From an uncultured Aquimarina sp. (GTDB lineage: Bacteria; Bacteroidota; Bacteroidia; Flavobacteriales; Flavobacteriaceae), in assembly GCA_947500845.1 (NCBI GenBank), contig CANMTP010000019.1, forward strand, positions 1 to 64,000: a stretch of DNA of 64,000 nt. Reading direction: 5' to 3'. Of the stretch, positions 1 through 7,976 are shown one piece after another (positions within the stretch are counted from its first letter, which is position 1; each line of letters opens with the position of its first letter). The translations under genes were made by a program, and so were the position numbers. The notes under the pieces are model-generated. The model did no database searches. It saw only the letters and a list, made by a program, of their open reading frames with translations, and was not told the origin of the DNA.

Positions 1-83
1 CATCAATATGAGTTAATTAGAATATTAAAAATATCGTATTTTTATGACCTAGGCTTGGGAAAGGGCTTTACATAGGACATGTT

Positions 84-382
84 GTTATGCGCGGGCTTTT
101 CATTCAGCCGAGACTTTTTAAAAAAGCCTAAAGCAAAGCGATAACTGCTTGCGAACCACTTGCGAACTGCTTTTTCCAATTCCCGCGATCGCTTTGCGAC
201 TTTGGGTTGAACGATAACCATCACAAAATTGCAATGGCCTTTCTTTCGTCAGTTGCGGATAGGAGCGAACCTTTGAATCATTAAAAATCTTTGAAAAATT
301 ACTCGGATCTTTGGTCTGGCGTTTGTCAGTTTTGAGTGTTGCTTGCGATTTGTTTTTCGCACCTTCGATGCTGGCGCATAAC
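84..382. repeat. Segment bounded by a 9-bp perfect inverted repeat
   Basis: GTTATGCGC at 84-92 is matched by its reverse complement GCGCATAAC at 374-382, enclosing about 280 bp. The interior is visibly more GC-rich than the surroundings and contains repeated words such as cttgcgaacc/cttgcgaact (about 149-170). Two small overlapping open frames on the minus strand (42-224 and 118-405) show no family resemblance and I do not call them genes. Small dispersed intergenic elements of this sort occur in flavobacterial genomes, and integron attC sites also use GTTRRRY/RYYYAAC boxes, but the GTTATGC box does not match that consensus exactly. Nature unknown. Confidence 0.35.
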
Positions 383-557
383 GCCAAATATATGAATCGG
401 AGCAAGGCAAGGTAAGCCTAAGCCAATCGATCTATTTGCGCATTTTTATTTCTTGTTTAATTTATAAAAATCTAGCGCCACTGCAAAAAAGGAAATGACC
501 TTTCGATCCAACACTAGACTTTGCTCTGATTTCATATATGATGTTACAAGCTGGCCT

Positions 558-917
558 TTATTTTTTTATTAGATACATAAACTGACTTTCGCTTGGGCTA
601 CAAGTCAAAGTTTTATAAATGTCTTTTTGATTGTTTGGCAATCTTTGTTCGGCATAATTTTCAATAATTTCTACACAAACCTGTTGAGGAGACTTAGAAT
701 TCATAATTATTTTTTCAGTTTCGTTCTCATCAATAAGGCAATGAATTACTACTTTGTCAAACTTTTCAAGATTCAAATCATTTGGTAATAACCTAGTTGA
801 ATTTGGTAATGGGGAACTAATTAATTTTTCACATTCCGAAAATTCCTTGTGAATCGAGATTTTTGCGATTATTTCAATTCCATTTAAGTCATATTTGATT
901 TCTGTTTCCATTGTCAT
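558..917 (-). CDS. Small hypothetical protein (119 aa)
   Basis: I recognise no family. The 119-aa product is soluble, with no signal peptide or membrane segment, and is rich in Asn, Glu, Ile and Lys. Two starts are possible: Met1 at 917 or Met3 at 911. It begins only 3 bases after the stop of the minus-strand gene at 921-1307, so the two are almost certainly cotranscribed with this gene second. Codon use looks like the AT-rich background. Function unknown; it may be the soluble partner of the upstream membrane protein. Confidence 0.6.
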   Translation of the reverse strand: MTMETEIKYDLNGIEIIAKISIHKEFSECEKLISSPLPNSTRLLPNDLNLEKFDKVVIHCLIDENETEKIIMNSKSPQQVCVEIIENYAEQRLPNNQKDIYKTLTCSPSESQFMYLIKK

Positions 918-920
918 TTT

Positions 921-1307
921 TTATGTAAGTTTAATTGAGTACTTTTTCCTGAAGTAAAGAAATAAAAAAATCAGTATTGTGAGAATAACAAAATAAATTA
1001 AGTCTTCTTTTATTGCTTTTAGATAATAGGGTAATTTATTAAGATATGATTTGTGAAAACTACTGTCAGAATATTGAACATCAGAGTAATTCATTCCTTT
1101 ACCATCGGTTATAACTTCATTTCCCAAAAGTGTTTTATAAGTAATTTTTATTAGAGGGGTCTTATAAGGTTGTTCTCCTCCATAATAAGTGTATAGAAAT
1201 TTTCCAAAATGTTCAATTATGAAAAAAGCTATTAAAGATAGCATAGCTGAAATTAGAACTTTTTTAATTATAGATTTATTAATTCGAATTTCCTTTTTTT
1301 CTTGCAT
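921..1307 (-). CDS. Small two-pass membrane protein, hypothetical (128 aa)
   Basis: The protein has a basic N-terminus (KKEIRINKSIIKK), one hydrophobic helix at about residues 17-40 and a second at about 100-120 followed by a basic tail (FRKKYSIK). This predicts two membrane spans with an approximately 60-residue non-cytoplasmic loop. No family is recognised. It is the first gene of a probable two-gene unit with the 119-aa gene that starts 3 bases downstream. Function unknown. Confidence 0.55.
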   Translation of the reverse strand: MQEKKEIRINKSIIKKVLISAMLSLIAFFIIEHFGKFLYTYYGGEQPYKTPLIKITYKTLLGNEVITDGKGMNYSDVQYSDSSFHKSYLNKLPYYLKAIKEDLIYFVILTILIFLFLYFRKKYSIKLT

Positions 1308-1669
1308 ATCATTTGTTGATTTAGCTTGCTTGTAACAACTAAATATAAGACATATATCCTTATATTTCCATTTATATTTATGTCCATTTATATTCGTATT
1401 TAAATATGTATAAGCTTTTGCAATCGCCTATAATTATATACAATTATAGAGTACATGATCCCAAAAGTCAACAATCTTTCTCAATTATTTTTACGGGTTT
1501 CCACAGTTTTCAATATTTTTTGTAGACAGCAATATTTTAGAACATAGGCAGATTGCTTTGCCATGCTCCCTATAACACTTTTTTAAAAAAAAATAACGAG
1601 TTTCAAAAAACGAAACTCGCAGCTCTTATTATTGCACTCAATATATAACCTATTAAATATTTTAAAACC
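1308..1669. other. Intergenic region upstream of the 240-aa gene
   Basis: There is no credible gene in these 362 bases, which are very AT-rich and include a run of TATATTTATATTC-like sequence (about 1365-1410). TTTTACGGGTT occurs at 1489-1499 and is repeated exactly at 2913-2923 on the far side of the 240-aa gene; its core resembles the ACGGGA motif of the array at 2559-2804. A hairpin lies at 1597-1619 and is listed separately. Confidence 0.5.
1581..1619 (-). terminator. Hairpin with T-run, terminator-like on the minus strand
   Basis: CGAGTTTC (1597-1604) pairs with GAAACTCG (1612-1619) around a 7-nt loop. Read on the minus strand the stem is followed by TTATTTTTTTTT (1596 down to about 1585), the form of an intrinsic terminator. 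No minus-strand gene ends just upstream of it, so it may insulate the two small genes at 558-1307 from antisense transcription, or act as a 5' leader hairpin for the plus-strand gene at 1670. Confidence 0.4.
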
Positions 1670-2392
1670 ATGTCAAAAGACAATTTTGATCAAAAAGTAG
1701 CGGTGCTTAATACCATAGCACCCAAAGATGTAAGAACCCCTAATATGCCGGTAGATGCGCTGCTGCAAGAAGCAGAAAACCTGTTTGTATGGGCGAGTGA
1801 GGATAAGGTGATGCTAGAGAACAACTCTGGGCTCGACTGGGAAACCTTTGGTGTCGATCTTCCTATTCGTGCGGGAGCCCTGCGCCATGCACAATCTCTA
1901 TGGATTAGCGAACGCTATAGCCAGGAAGAGGCTAACAAAACCTGGAGAGAAGAATCTCCAAAAGCCTATCAGCTTCGGGATGATTTGCTGGATGATTTTA
2001 GATACGCGTTTAGAAAACGTACCGATTTGCTAAGTCGTACTCGCCAAATTGCCAATGGTTACGGCGATGCCAATATGATACAGGATCTTAGTGATCTAAG
2101 TGTTTTGGGTAAGGCAAACCCAAAAGAACTTATGGCTTCAAAATTTAAAATGGAAAAGCTGGATCAGGCTGCTACCCTTTCTAATGATATGGCAGAACTA
2201 CTTGCAAAAGCCAATGGGGCTACGCAAGAAAATTCTTTAGCCAAAATGGTACGGGACAAAGCTTATACGCATCTTAGAGAGGCTATTGAAGAACTAAGGG
2301 CTGCCGGTAAGTATGTTTTTAGGGATTATCCCGAGCGGTTCAAAGGGTATGTAAGTCGATACCATCGCAAACAAAACGCTACACGGGCATAG
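1670..2392 (+). CDS. Conserved-looking hypothetical protein (240 aa)
   Basis: I do not recognise a named family. The 240-aa product has no signal peptide or membrane segment and is strongly helical in composition. Three Trp sit in the N-terminal third (FVWASEDK, LDWETFG, SLWISERY), followed by a charged region rich in Arg/Asp (DDLLDDFRYAFRKR) and a basic C-terminus (RYHRKQNATRA). The gene is noticeably more GC-rich than its neighbours and stands alone, with its own strong terminator at 2422-2459. Downstream lies the 21-bp-phased array, so an array-binding role can be imagined, but nothing in the sequence shows it. Confidence 0.75.
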   Translation: MSKDNFDQKVAVLNTIAPKDVRTPNMPVDALLQEAENLFVWASEDKVMLENNSGLDWETFGVDLPIRAGALRHAQSLWISERYSQEEANKTWREESPKAYQLRDDLLDDFRYAFRKRTDLLSRTRQIANGYGDANMIQDLSDLSVLGKANPKELMASKFKMEKLDQAATLSNDMAELLAKANGATQENSLAKMVRDKAYTHLREAIEELRAAGKYVFRDYPERFKGYVSRYHRKQNATRA

Positions 2393-2421
2393 AAACCCAT
2401 GCTATATTATTTACCCTCTAG

Positions 2422-2459
2422 ATCCCGGGATACTATCTACAAGTTCCGGGATTTTTTTT
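2422..2459 (+). terminator. Intrinsic terminator of the 240-aa gene
   Basis: ATCCCGG (2422-2428) pairs with CCGGGAT (2446-2452), followed directly by a run of T (2452-2459), 30 bases after the stop codon at 2392. Confidence 0.85.
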
Positions 2460-2558
2460 ACTCGATAATTAAAGTTGAAATGCTGCAGGCATGCCGCCAC
2501 AGCAAAATTAATTGCTAACCAATGCCTCTAAGGCATGCTTTTGCGGTTAGACAGGCTT

Positions 2559-2804
2559 TCCTGTAGATTATTTTATGCTTACCGTAGGTTAATCTACCTC
2601 TCCCGTTGGTATATTTTTGTTTCCCGTTACTTGCATACCCCTTCCCGTGCCCTTTTTTGTCGTTCCCGTCTTACGGGAGCATGATCTATACCTACAGGAA
2701 GGGGTTGTACTCCTACGGGAGCACCAAAATACCTTACGGGAAGGGGTTCTAGGGTTACGGGAAGGGTCTGTATACCTACGGGAGGGGGTTCTAGGGTTAC
2801 GGGA
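2559..2804. repeat. Array of a 6-bp motif every 21 bp, reversing orientation at its centre
   Basis: TCCCGT starts at 2601, 2622, 2643 and 2664. One-mismatch copies at 2559 (TCCTGT) and 2580 (TACCGT) extend the same phase. Its reverse complement ACGGGA starts at 2673, 2715, 2736, 2757, 2778 and 2799, with a one-mismatch copy (ACAGGA) at 2694. Every step within each half is exactly 21 bp. The halves are mirror-placed: each left copy and its right partner have start positions summing to 5337. The right-hand copies extend to YTACGGGAR. The 15-bp spacers are mostly different, except AGGGGTTCTAGGGTT-like sequence that recurs (2742-2756, 2784-2798). Twenty-one bp is two helical turns, so all copies would face the same side of the DNA. 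Confidence 0.85.
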
Positions 2805-3012
2805 CGAGTAAAATCAGGCCTGGGACAAGCGCTCTATGTATAATTTGGCAATTAATTTTTAGGAGTACCATGAGTTTTGATATACACCTTATTGGTTATT
2901 CGTCTCTTACTGTTTTACGGGTTCCTCCCTCCTATGATTACAGGCTGGTTTTATAACATTAATACCCTACAATATAATGACAAATAATTCAGATGGTTAC
3001 ATGATACCCTAG

Positions 3013-3270
3013 TTTAACGTGAGTTCGATCTAAAGATTTTATTTATAAAAGGCGAAACCTACCTGCATTGTACTTCGGCAGGCAGGTTGAGTGATTTTTT
3101 GTAGTGAAACGAAGAAAAATTAGCCTGTCCGCCTGTAGAGGGTATCGAAATTAGGCTTTTGATTGAAAATTTACTTGTCTTCGATAGTTCTGCTGAGTGT
3201 GTCGAAGTACGATTTTCTATCGAAAATCACTCTGACTGACGTAAATTTTCTTACATCGAACTCACGTAAA
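3013..3270. repeat. MITE-like palindromic intergenic element
   Basis: TTTAACGTGAGTTCGAT (3013-3029) and ATCGAACTCACGTAAA (3255-3270) are inverted copies differing by one inserted base. Internal hairpins include CCTACCTGC/GCAGGCAGG (about 3059-3088), CTTCGATA/TGTCGAAG (about 3179-3208) and GATTTTC/GAAAATC (about 3211-3229). The arrangement, about 258 bp with inverted ends and no coding frame, fits a miniature inverted-repeat element or a flavobacterial dispersed repeat. No target-site duplication was identified. Confidence 0.55.
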
Positions 3271-3326
3271 TTTAAGGATAGAAATTTAATGTCGAACTAT
3301 TTTCCTTTCAATAAAAGGAAGAATCC

Positions 3327-3974
3327 TTATACCTTGGTTACCTTCGCTATTTTACTCTTTAGCTCCTCTTTGATGGTATCGTGCCATTCCTCTTTTAAAA
3401 TGCTTAAAAAAATAGCATCTATTCGATGTCCATCATTATCGAGGCAGTAGTTTCTAAAAACACCTTCGACGGTACAACCAATACTTTTCATAGCGTTAAT
3501 ACTCCTTGTATTCAAATTACTCGCCGCAAATCCGATACGTTCGACATTCATGTTTTCGAATGCAAATTCTAATAGTAAATATTTACAGTTTTTATTGGTG
3601 CCGTCGCCGTGAGACTGTTTTCCGTACCAGGTATAGCCTAAATCTACGGTATTGTTAAACGGTTTGAAATTATAGAACCTGGTGCTTCCCACATATTTAT
3701 TTTTCCTTTTATCAAAAACAATAAAAGGGTATTCGTTTTGATCCTCTCTCTGCCGAATAGCATTCTTGACATACTTTTCCAGGTTTTCGGCACCATTGGC
3801 ACCACCAGAATTAAACCTCCAAAGCTCTGGTTCATGTATAGAATACGCTAATAAATGTTCAAAATCAGAGACTTTTAAGGGTCTTAATCGTACGAAGGCA
3901 TTCTCTAAAATATAATCTTTATTGAAGTCAATTTGCATATAGTTTCTATTCTGATAAGGCAATTGGCTAAACAT
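3327..3974 (-). CDS. GNAT family N-acetyltransferase, RimJ/RimL type
   Basis: This 215-aa protein resembles the ribosomal-protein/amino-acid acetyltransferases that move an acetyl group from acetyl-CoA to an amine. It shows the usual order: beta-1 LRPLKVSDFEHLLAYS, a central strand with GSTRFYNF and VDLGYTWYG, an acetyl-CoA loop region (KQSHGDGTNKNCKYLLL) and the family C-terminal signature ASNLNTRSINAMKSIGC. The acetyl-CoA loop is atypical: Q/RxxGxG/A is represented by KQSHGDG. Met13 (codon at 3938) is an alternative start giving the more usual N-terminus. The stop of the upstream beta-lactamase-like gene is 37 bases away, so cotranscription is likely. Substrate cannot be told. Confidence 0.85.
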   Translation of the reverse strand: MFSQLPYQNRNYMQIDFNKDYILENAFVRLRPLKVSDFEHLLAYSIHEPELWRFNSGGANGAENLEKYVKNAIRQREDQNEYPFIVFDKRKNKYVGSTRFYNFKPFNNTVDLGYTWYGKQSHGDGTNKNCKYLLLEFAFENMNVERIGFAASNLNTRSINAMKSIGCTVEGVFRNYCLDNDGHRIDAIFLSILKEEWHDTIKEELKSKIAKVTKV

Positions 3975-4011
3975 TAATTACTGCTAATATGTAAGCGATA
4001 GTTACAGCTTT

Positions 4012-5259
4012 TCAATTCAACTTTTCCTGGTATTCTTCTAAGGTATCCCATATTGAAAAAAACTGTTTAACCCCCTTCTTATTGTTTAAATCGGTATTGA
4101 TCAAGAGTACCCTTCCTATCTTTTTCTTTGAATCAAAAAACATAAAAGTAGACACGCCGGGATCTCCTCCGGTATGACCTACATAACCTTTTGCAGAAAA
4201 TCCCATAAAAATTCCTGAATTATATTCGTCGTTATATGGATTTTCCTCATTCCGTTCGGTAAAGTGATTAGCATCCAATTGTTTCGTAAACAACTCTTTG
4301 TAACTCTCATTAGTCAGCACTGTTCCATTTCCTGAATATCCGTTGATCAATTCGATGAGATATGTACTCATATCGTGACTTGAAGTGATAAATCCTCCAT
4401 CAGGATAAGTGATCAATGAATAAAATGGTAATTCTGTGGTCGGGGTTTTATATAATTTTGAATGCATAGAAACATCTATCATATCAAATGACCAACCTGA
4501 AGCATTCATCTCTAAAGGTTTAAGAATATATTTGGTAGTAAACTCATTAAATTTTTCTCCGGTAGCATTTTCAATAATCAATGCTGCCAGAGTTGCTCCT
4601 ACATTAGTATATTCGAAGAGTTCACCAGGTTCTTTATTTAAAAAACCTTCTTTAGAGTACCACTTTCCATTTTCACTAAGTACGCTTTGTAAGAAATCGC
4701 TCATCGGTGTCTTCTTCTCGGGAGCATTGAAGTTTTCGGGAATCTCTATTGACTTCGCATTTACACTATCTCGCTCTGTCTTTAATATATAAGATTCTTC
4801 GTCATAAACATCGGTATCCACAATAGTTGACGTATGTGTAGCCAAATGTCGAATGGTAATCGGTTTTTCAGGAAAAAAGGGATTTTCGACTGTAAAAGGT
4901 AGATGTTTTTGAATAGGGTCATCCAGTTTTAGCTTTCCCATTTCCTGTGCTTTGAGCAGTGCAATCCCGATAAACGTTTTCGATATAGATGCGATATTTT
5001 GGAGTGTATTTTGAGTATACGCTACTTCATTGTCCAGATCTGCATATCCAATTCCGTTTTCATAAAGTACCGTATCCTTATTCACGATAGCCACCCCAAA
5101 ACCATTGATTAGCCCTTCTTTCTGAATTTTTTGTAGGGCTAACGTTAAAGAGTCTGCCACAGCAGATATTTCCTTTTCTGGTTCTTTATTTGAAGTTCCC
5201 TTTTGATTACATAATAGAAGAAAAAGCCCAATTACTACCGGTATTATTGATTTGCTCAT
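4012..5259 (-). CDS. Serine hydrolase of the beta-lactamase class C / PBP4* family, lipoprotein
   Basis: The 415-aa product begins with a lipoprotein signal (lipobox LLLC, Cys17), so it is probably anchored in the envelope. The catalytic motifs of the family are present: S91-x-x-K94 (ASISK), a YxN motif in FEYTNVGA, and an HTGG box near the C-terminus (YVGHTGGDPG) replacing KTG. These enzymes act on D-Ala peptides, beta-lactams or esters through an acyl-serine intermediate; the lipoprotein version in Bacteroidota is more often a peptidase or esterase than a resistance enzyme, and the substrate here is unknown. It lies between fhs and the GNAT gene on the same strand. Confidence 0.9.
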   Translation of the reverse strand: MSKSIIPVVIGLFLLLCNQKGTSNKEPEKEISAVADSLTLALQKIQKEGLINGFGVAIVNKDTVLYENGIGYADLDNEVAYTQNTLQNIASISKTFIGIALLKAQEMGKLKLDDPIQKHLPFTVENPFFPEKPITIRHLATHTSTIVDTDVYDEESYILKTERDSVNAKSIEIPENFNAPEKKTPMSDFLQSVLSENGKWYSKEGFLNKEPGELFEYTNVGATLAALIIENATGEKFNEFTTKYILKPLEMNASGWSFDMIDVSMHSKLYKTPTTELPFYSLITYPDGGFITSSHDMSTYLIELINGYSGNGTVLTNESYKELFTKQLDANHFTERNEENPYNDEYNSGIFMGFSAKGYVGHTGGDPGVSTFMFFDSKKKIGRVLLINTDLNNKKGVKQFFSIWDTLEEYQEKLN

Positions 5260-5378
5260 ATTTTATAGATTATGTTGAACGTAATTTAAATTTAGTGTTT
5301 AGCTCACTGATGCTGTTAATCCCATTATTCAAAATAAGTATAGCGTCTGAATTTTTTAAGCACTTGGCCTCTCCAGAT

Positions 5379-7046
5379 TCAAAACAATCCTGTAATTTCC
5401 CCTTCGTCATTAACATCTATACCTTCTGATGCAGGATGTGCGGGCAATCCCGGCATTCGCATGATATCACCTGTTATCGGGATTAAAAACCCTGCTCCAG
5501 CGGCTATTTCGATCTCTCTCACTGTGATCATAAAGTCTTTTGGACGCCCCAGTAGTTTGGGATTATCAGACAATGATTTTTGAGTTTTTGCAATGCATAC
5601 AGGTAAGTGATCCAAACCTAAATCAGAAATTGTCTTTAAATGAGCTTTTGCTTTTGAGGTATAATCTACATACTCGGCCCCATAGATTTCTGTAGCTATG
5701 GTTTCTATTTTATCGGTAACACTAGCTTCCCATCGATATAGTGGTTTAAAATCAGAAGTGTCTGAAGATATGACATCAATAACACATTGAGCCAATTCGA
5801 TGGCTCCTTCCCCTCCTTTCTCCCAAACTTCGGCCAATGCCACTTTTACACCTTTAGAGGCGGCAAAATCACGAATGATATTAATTTCATCGTCACTATC
5901 TGAGGTAAATTTATTAATGGCGATCACCGGTGCTACCTTAAATTTAGCAATATTTTCGAGGTGTTTTTCTAAATTGGGCAGCCCTTTCTTAAGCGCTTCA
6001 GTATCAGGAGTAGTTAAAGAATTTAAATCTGCCCCGCCATGATATTTTAAAGCACGTATGGTTGCAGTAAGCACTACGGCTTTTGGTTTTAATCCTGCAC
6101 TTTGACATTTGATATCAAAGAATTTTTCTGCCCCCAGATCAAATCCAAAACCTGCTTCGGTCACCGTATATTCTGAATACGACATTCCCATGAGTGTGGC
6201 AATAACAGTATTGGTTCCCTGGGCAATATTGGCAAAGGGTCCCCCATGAATTATAGCCGGATTCCCTTCTATAGTTTGCACCAAATTAGGCTTTATGGCA
6301 TCCTTGAGTAAAGCCGTCATGGCACCTTCAGCTTTTAGGTCTTTGGCATAAATAGGATTTTTATCATAGGTATATCCGATAAAAATACGACCCAATCTGT
6401 TTTTTAAATCGCTTAAGTTCTCTGCCAGGCAAAGAATGGCCATAATTTCTGAAGCTGCTGTGATATCAAAACCGGTTTCTCTTGGTACTCCCGAGGTGGT
6501 TCCGCCCAGACCTACAATAACACGTCGCAATGCACGATCATTTAAATCGACTACTCGTTTCCAGCTTATGGTTCTTGGGTCTAGTGATACGGAAGCCGTC
6601 TTACTTTGAATATTGTTATCGATAATCGCAGCAAGTAAATTATGCGCTTTTTCGATAGCTGCAAAATCACCTGTAAAGTGAAGATTAATATCTTCCATAG
6701 GTAATACTTGCGCGTATCCGCCACCGGTAGCCCCTCCTTTTATACCAAAAACAGGTCCCAAAGAAGGTTCTCTTAAGACTACCGTTGTCTTTTTTTGCAG
6801 ACGATTTAAACCTTCAGACAAACCAATTGACATCGTAGTTTTTCCCTCGCCAGCGGGTGTTGGAGAAATAGCAGAAACAAGTATCAAATTACTTTTACTT
6901 GCATTTTGTTTGTTGATCGCCTGTAAAGGTAATTTGGCTTTATACTTGCCGTACATTTCAATCTGATCTGGATCTATCCCAAATTTTTCTGCAATAGTCG
7001 AAATAGGTTGAAGAGTGACTTTTTTTGCAATTTGTAAATCGGTCAT
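5379..7046 (-). CDS. fhs: Formate-tetrahydrofolate ligase
   Basis: This enzyme makes 10-formyltetrahydrofolate from formate, ATP and tetrahydrofolate, in cytoplasmic one-carbon metabolism. The 555-aa length equals the family norm. Recognisable features are the ATP-binding loop PTPAGEGKTT (about residues 62-71), LREPSLGPVFGIKGGATGGG after it, FTGDFAAI, the conserved LGGTTSGVPRETGFDITAASE stretch in part, and the C-terminal PGLPAHPASEGIDV. The start is the ATG at 7044-7046. It appears to be a single housekeeping gene with 210 bases of upstream sequence carrying a possible promoter element at 7159-7166. Confidence 0.97.
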   Translation of the reverse strand: MTDLQIAKKVTLQPISTIAEKFGIDPDQIEMYGKYKAKLPLQAINKQNASKSNLILVSAISPTPAGEGKTTMSIGLSEGLNRLQKKTTVVLREPSLGPVFGIKGGATGGGYAQVLPMEDINLHFTGDFAAIEKAHNLLAAIIDNNIQSKTASVSLDPRTISWKRVVDLNDRALRRVIVGLGGTTSGVPRETGFDITAASEIMAILCLAENLSDLKNRLGRIFIGYTYDKNPIYAKDLKAEGAMTALLKDAIKPNLVQTIEGNPAIIHGGPFANIAQGTNTVIATLMGMSYSEYTVTEAGFGFDLGAEKFFDIKCQSAGLKPKAVVLTATIRALKYHGGADLNSLTTPDTEALKKGLPNLEKHLENIAKFKVAPVIAINKFTSDSDDEINIIRDFAASKGVKVALAEVWEKGGEGAIELAQCVIDVISSDTSDFKPLYRWEASVTDKIETIATEIYGAEYVDYTSKAKAHLKTISDLGLDHLPVCIAKTQKSLSDNPKLLGRPKDFMITVREIEIAAGAGFLIPITGDIMRMPGLPAHPASEGIDVNDEGEITGLF

Positions 7047-7158
7047 GGAGTAAGCTTTACATTGTTGAATTTTTAATACTTAAATGTATTGTTTTTTCAG
7101 GTGGGGTGCAATGCTTTTTGTATAAATCACTGGTACTAGCTTCTCATAGCTAATTATA

Positions 7159-7166
7159 CAAATGTA
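7159..7166 (-). promoter_or_regulatory. Possible Bacteroidetes -7 element upstream of fhs
   Basis: CAAATGTA on the plus strand reads TACATTTG on the minus strand, matching the Bacteroidetes -7 consensus TAnnTTTG. It lies 113 bases before the fhs start. No clear -33 TTTG was found at the expected distance, so the call is tentative. Confidence 0.35.
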
Positions 7167-7256
7167 AGTGATCAGTTAAGTTTACTGTTTCGTATTAAAT
7201 ATTTATTAATAAATGACGGCAAACAAAAATACTACGCTAAATATTGAGCCAATGGA

Positions 7257-7745
7257 TTACTTATGCCTAATTTCAAAAATATGATTAGAATGAAACCATA
7301 CTTCCTTTTCATTCACTAAGTTATGGATAGAAAAAGAATCGTTTTTTAAAATTCCTTTAAAAACATTTCTATCCCTCTCAGCTACTTCTACCCACATTCG
7401 TTCAACATTTTGATCTTTATCCATAAATTTCAATTTCACATCATCTCCATTTTCGATGTTCTCCTTTTCTCGTTGATTAGGAATTGGATTATCATAAATC
7501 ATTTCTGTAGCAGATCTGGCAATATCCACTAACTCAAATCCGTTGTTTTTAAATGAAGGAAGGCGAGAGTCGAATTCTATTTCTGTATATTCTGCCTTAT
7601 ATTTTTCTAACGTTTTTAATTCTTTTTTGGTAAAGGAAACTTTTTTTCCAAAATATTTATCTTCTTTTCTTTTTTGTTTTTTCAGTATAAAGAATAAAAC
7701 AACTCCAAGTATGATGAAAGGGATAATATTAACTAGGTAACTCAT
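7257..7745 (-). CDS. Membrane-anchored protein with DUF2314-like C-terminal region
   Basis: The 162-aa protein has one N-terminal membrane segment (about residues 4-21, IIPFIILGVVLFFIL) followed by a basic KKQKRK stop-transfer, so most of it is probably cytoplasmic. Residues about 100-160 (DDVKLKFMDKDQNVERMWVEV... FKGILKNDSF... EVWFHSNHIFEI) resemble the DUF2314 pattern of a MWVxV strand, a G-x-L-x-N turn and a final V-F-x-x-x-H-I strand. No enzymatic residues are evident. It sits alone between the fhs promoter region and the terminator of the chitinase/astacin unit. Function unknown. Confidence 0.6.
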   Translation of the reverse strand: MSYLVNIIPFIILGVVLFFILKKQKRKEDKYFGKKVSFTKKELKTLEKYKAEYTEIEFDSRLPSFKNNGFELVDIARSATEMIYDNPIPNQREKENIENGDDVKLKFMDKDQNVERMWVEVAERDRNVFKGILKNDSFSIHNLVNEKEVWFHSNHIFEIRHK

Positions 7746-7861
7746 TTTACATATTGAATAGTGCTTATATCTTCAACAATATAATTAAATCTCTTGAACC
7801 TTTAAAATAGAAAAACAAAGCGGATCATTTAATATACAAACCAACATATCACTACAGCTCA

Positions 7862-7893
7862 TAAAAAACCCCGAGCCATTATGGCCCAGGGTT
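7862..7893 (-). terminator. Intrinsic terminator after the astacin gene
   Basis: On the minus strand ACCCTGGGCCATAATGGCTC is the start of a GC-rich hairpin (arms around 7869-7878 and 7884-7893) followed by GGGTTTTTT (7868 down to 7863). It lies about 85 bases after the stop of the astacin gene and would end the chitinase-astacin transcript. Confidence 0.8.
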
Positions 7894-7976
7894 CTCCCCA
7901 ATTCAAAAACAAATTATATTCCGCTTCTATCAGAATGATAATTTGAAACTTTGAGATTACTCTCGAGAAGATTAAT

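Larger units (their letters stand above)
2393..3326. other. Gene-free accessory region
   Basis: These 934 bases hold the terminator at 2422-2459, the phased array at 2559-2804 and the palindromic element at 3013-3270. I see no convincing gene. An open frame at 2617-2811 exists only because the array period (21 bp) is a multiple of three, giving a heptad LREGVLG-type translation. Between 2820 and 3010 I see only an isolated TTTTACGGGTT copy (2913-2923). Confidence 0.6.

Noticed and set aside
118-405. 95-aa minus-strand frame inside the inverted-repeat segment
   Set aside because: Low-complexity composition, no domain, and it overlaps another frame of equal quality; more likely a by-product of the repeat element.
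2559-2804. CRISPR array
   Set aside because: The repeat is only 6-9 bp, reverses orientation in the middle, and spacers are 15 bp; no cas genes are near.
2617-2811. Open frame coding a heptad LREGVLG-type repeat protein
   Set aside because: It exists because the 21-bp array period is a multiple of three. The left half of the array, with opposite motif orientation, lies partly outside it, and it has no ribosome binding or conserved start.
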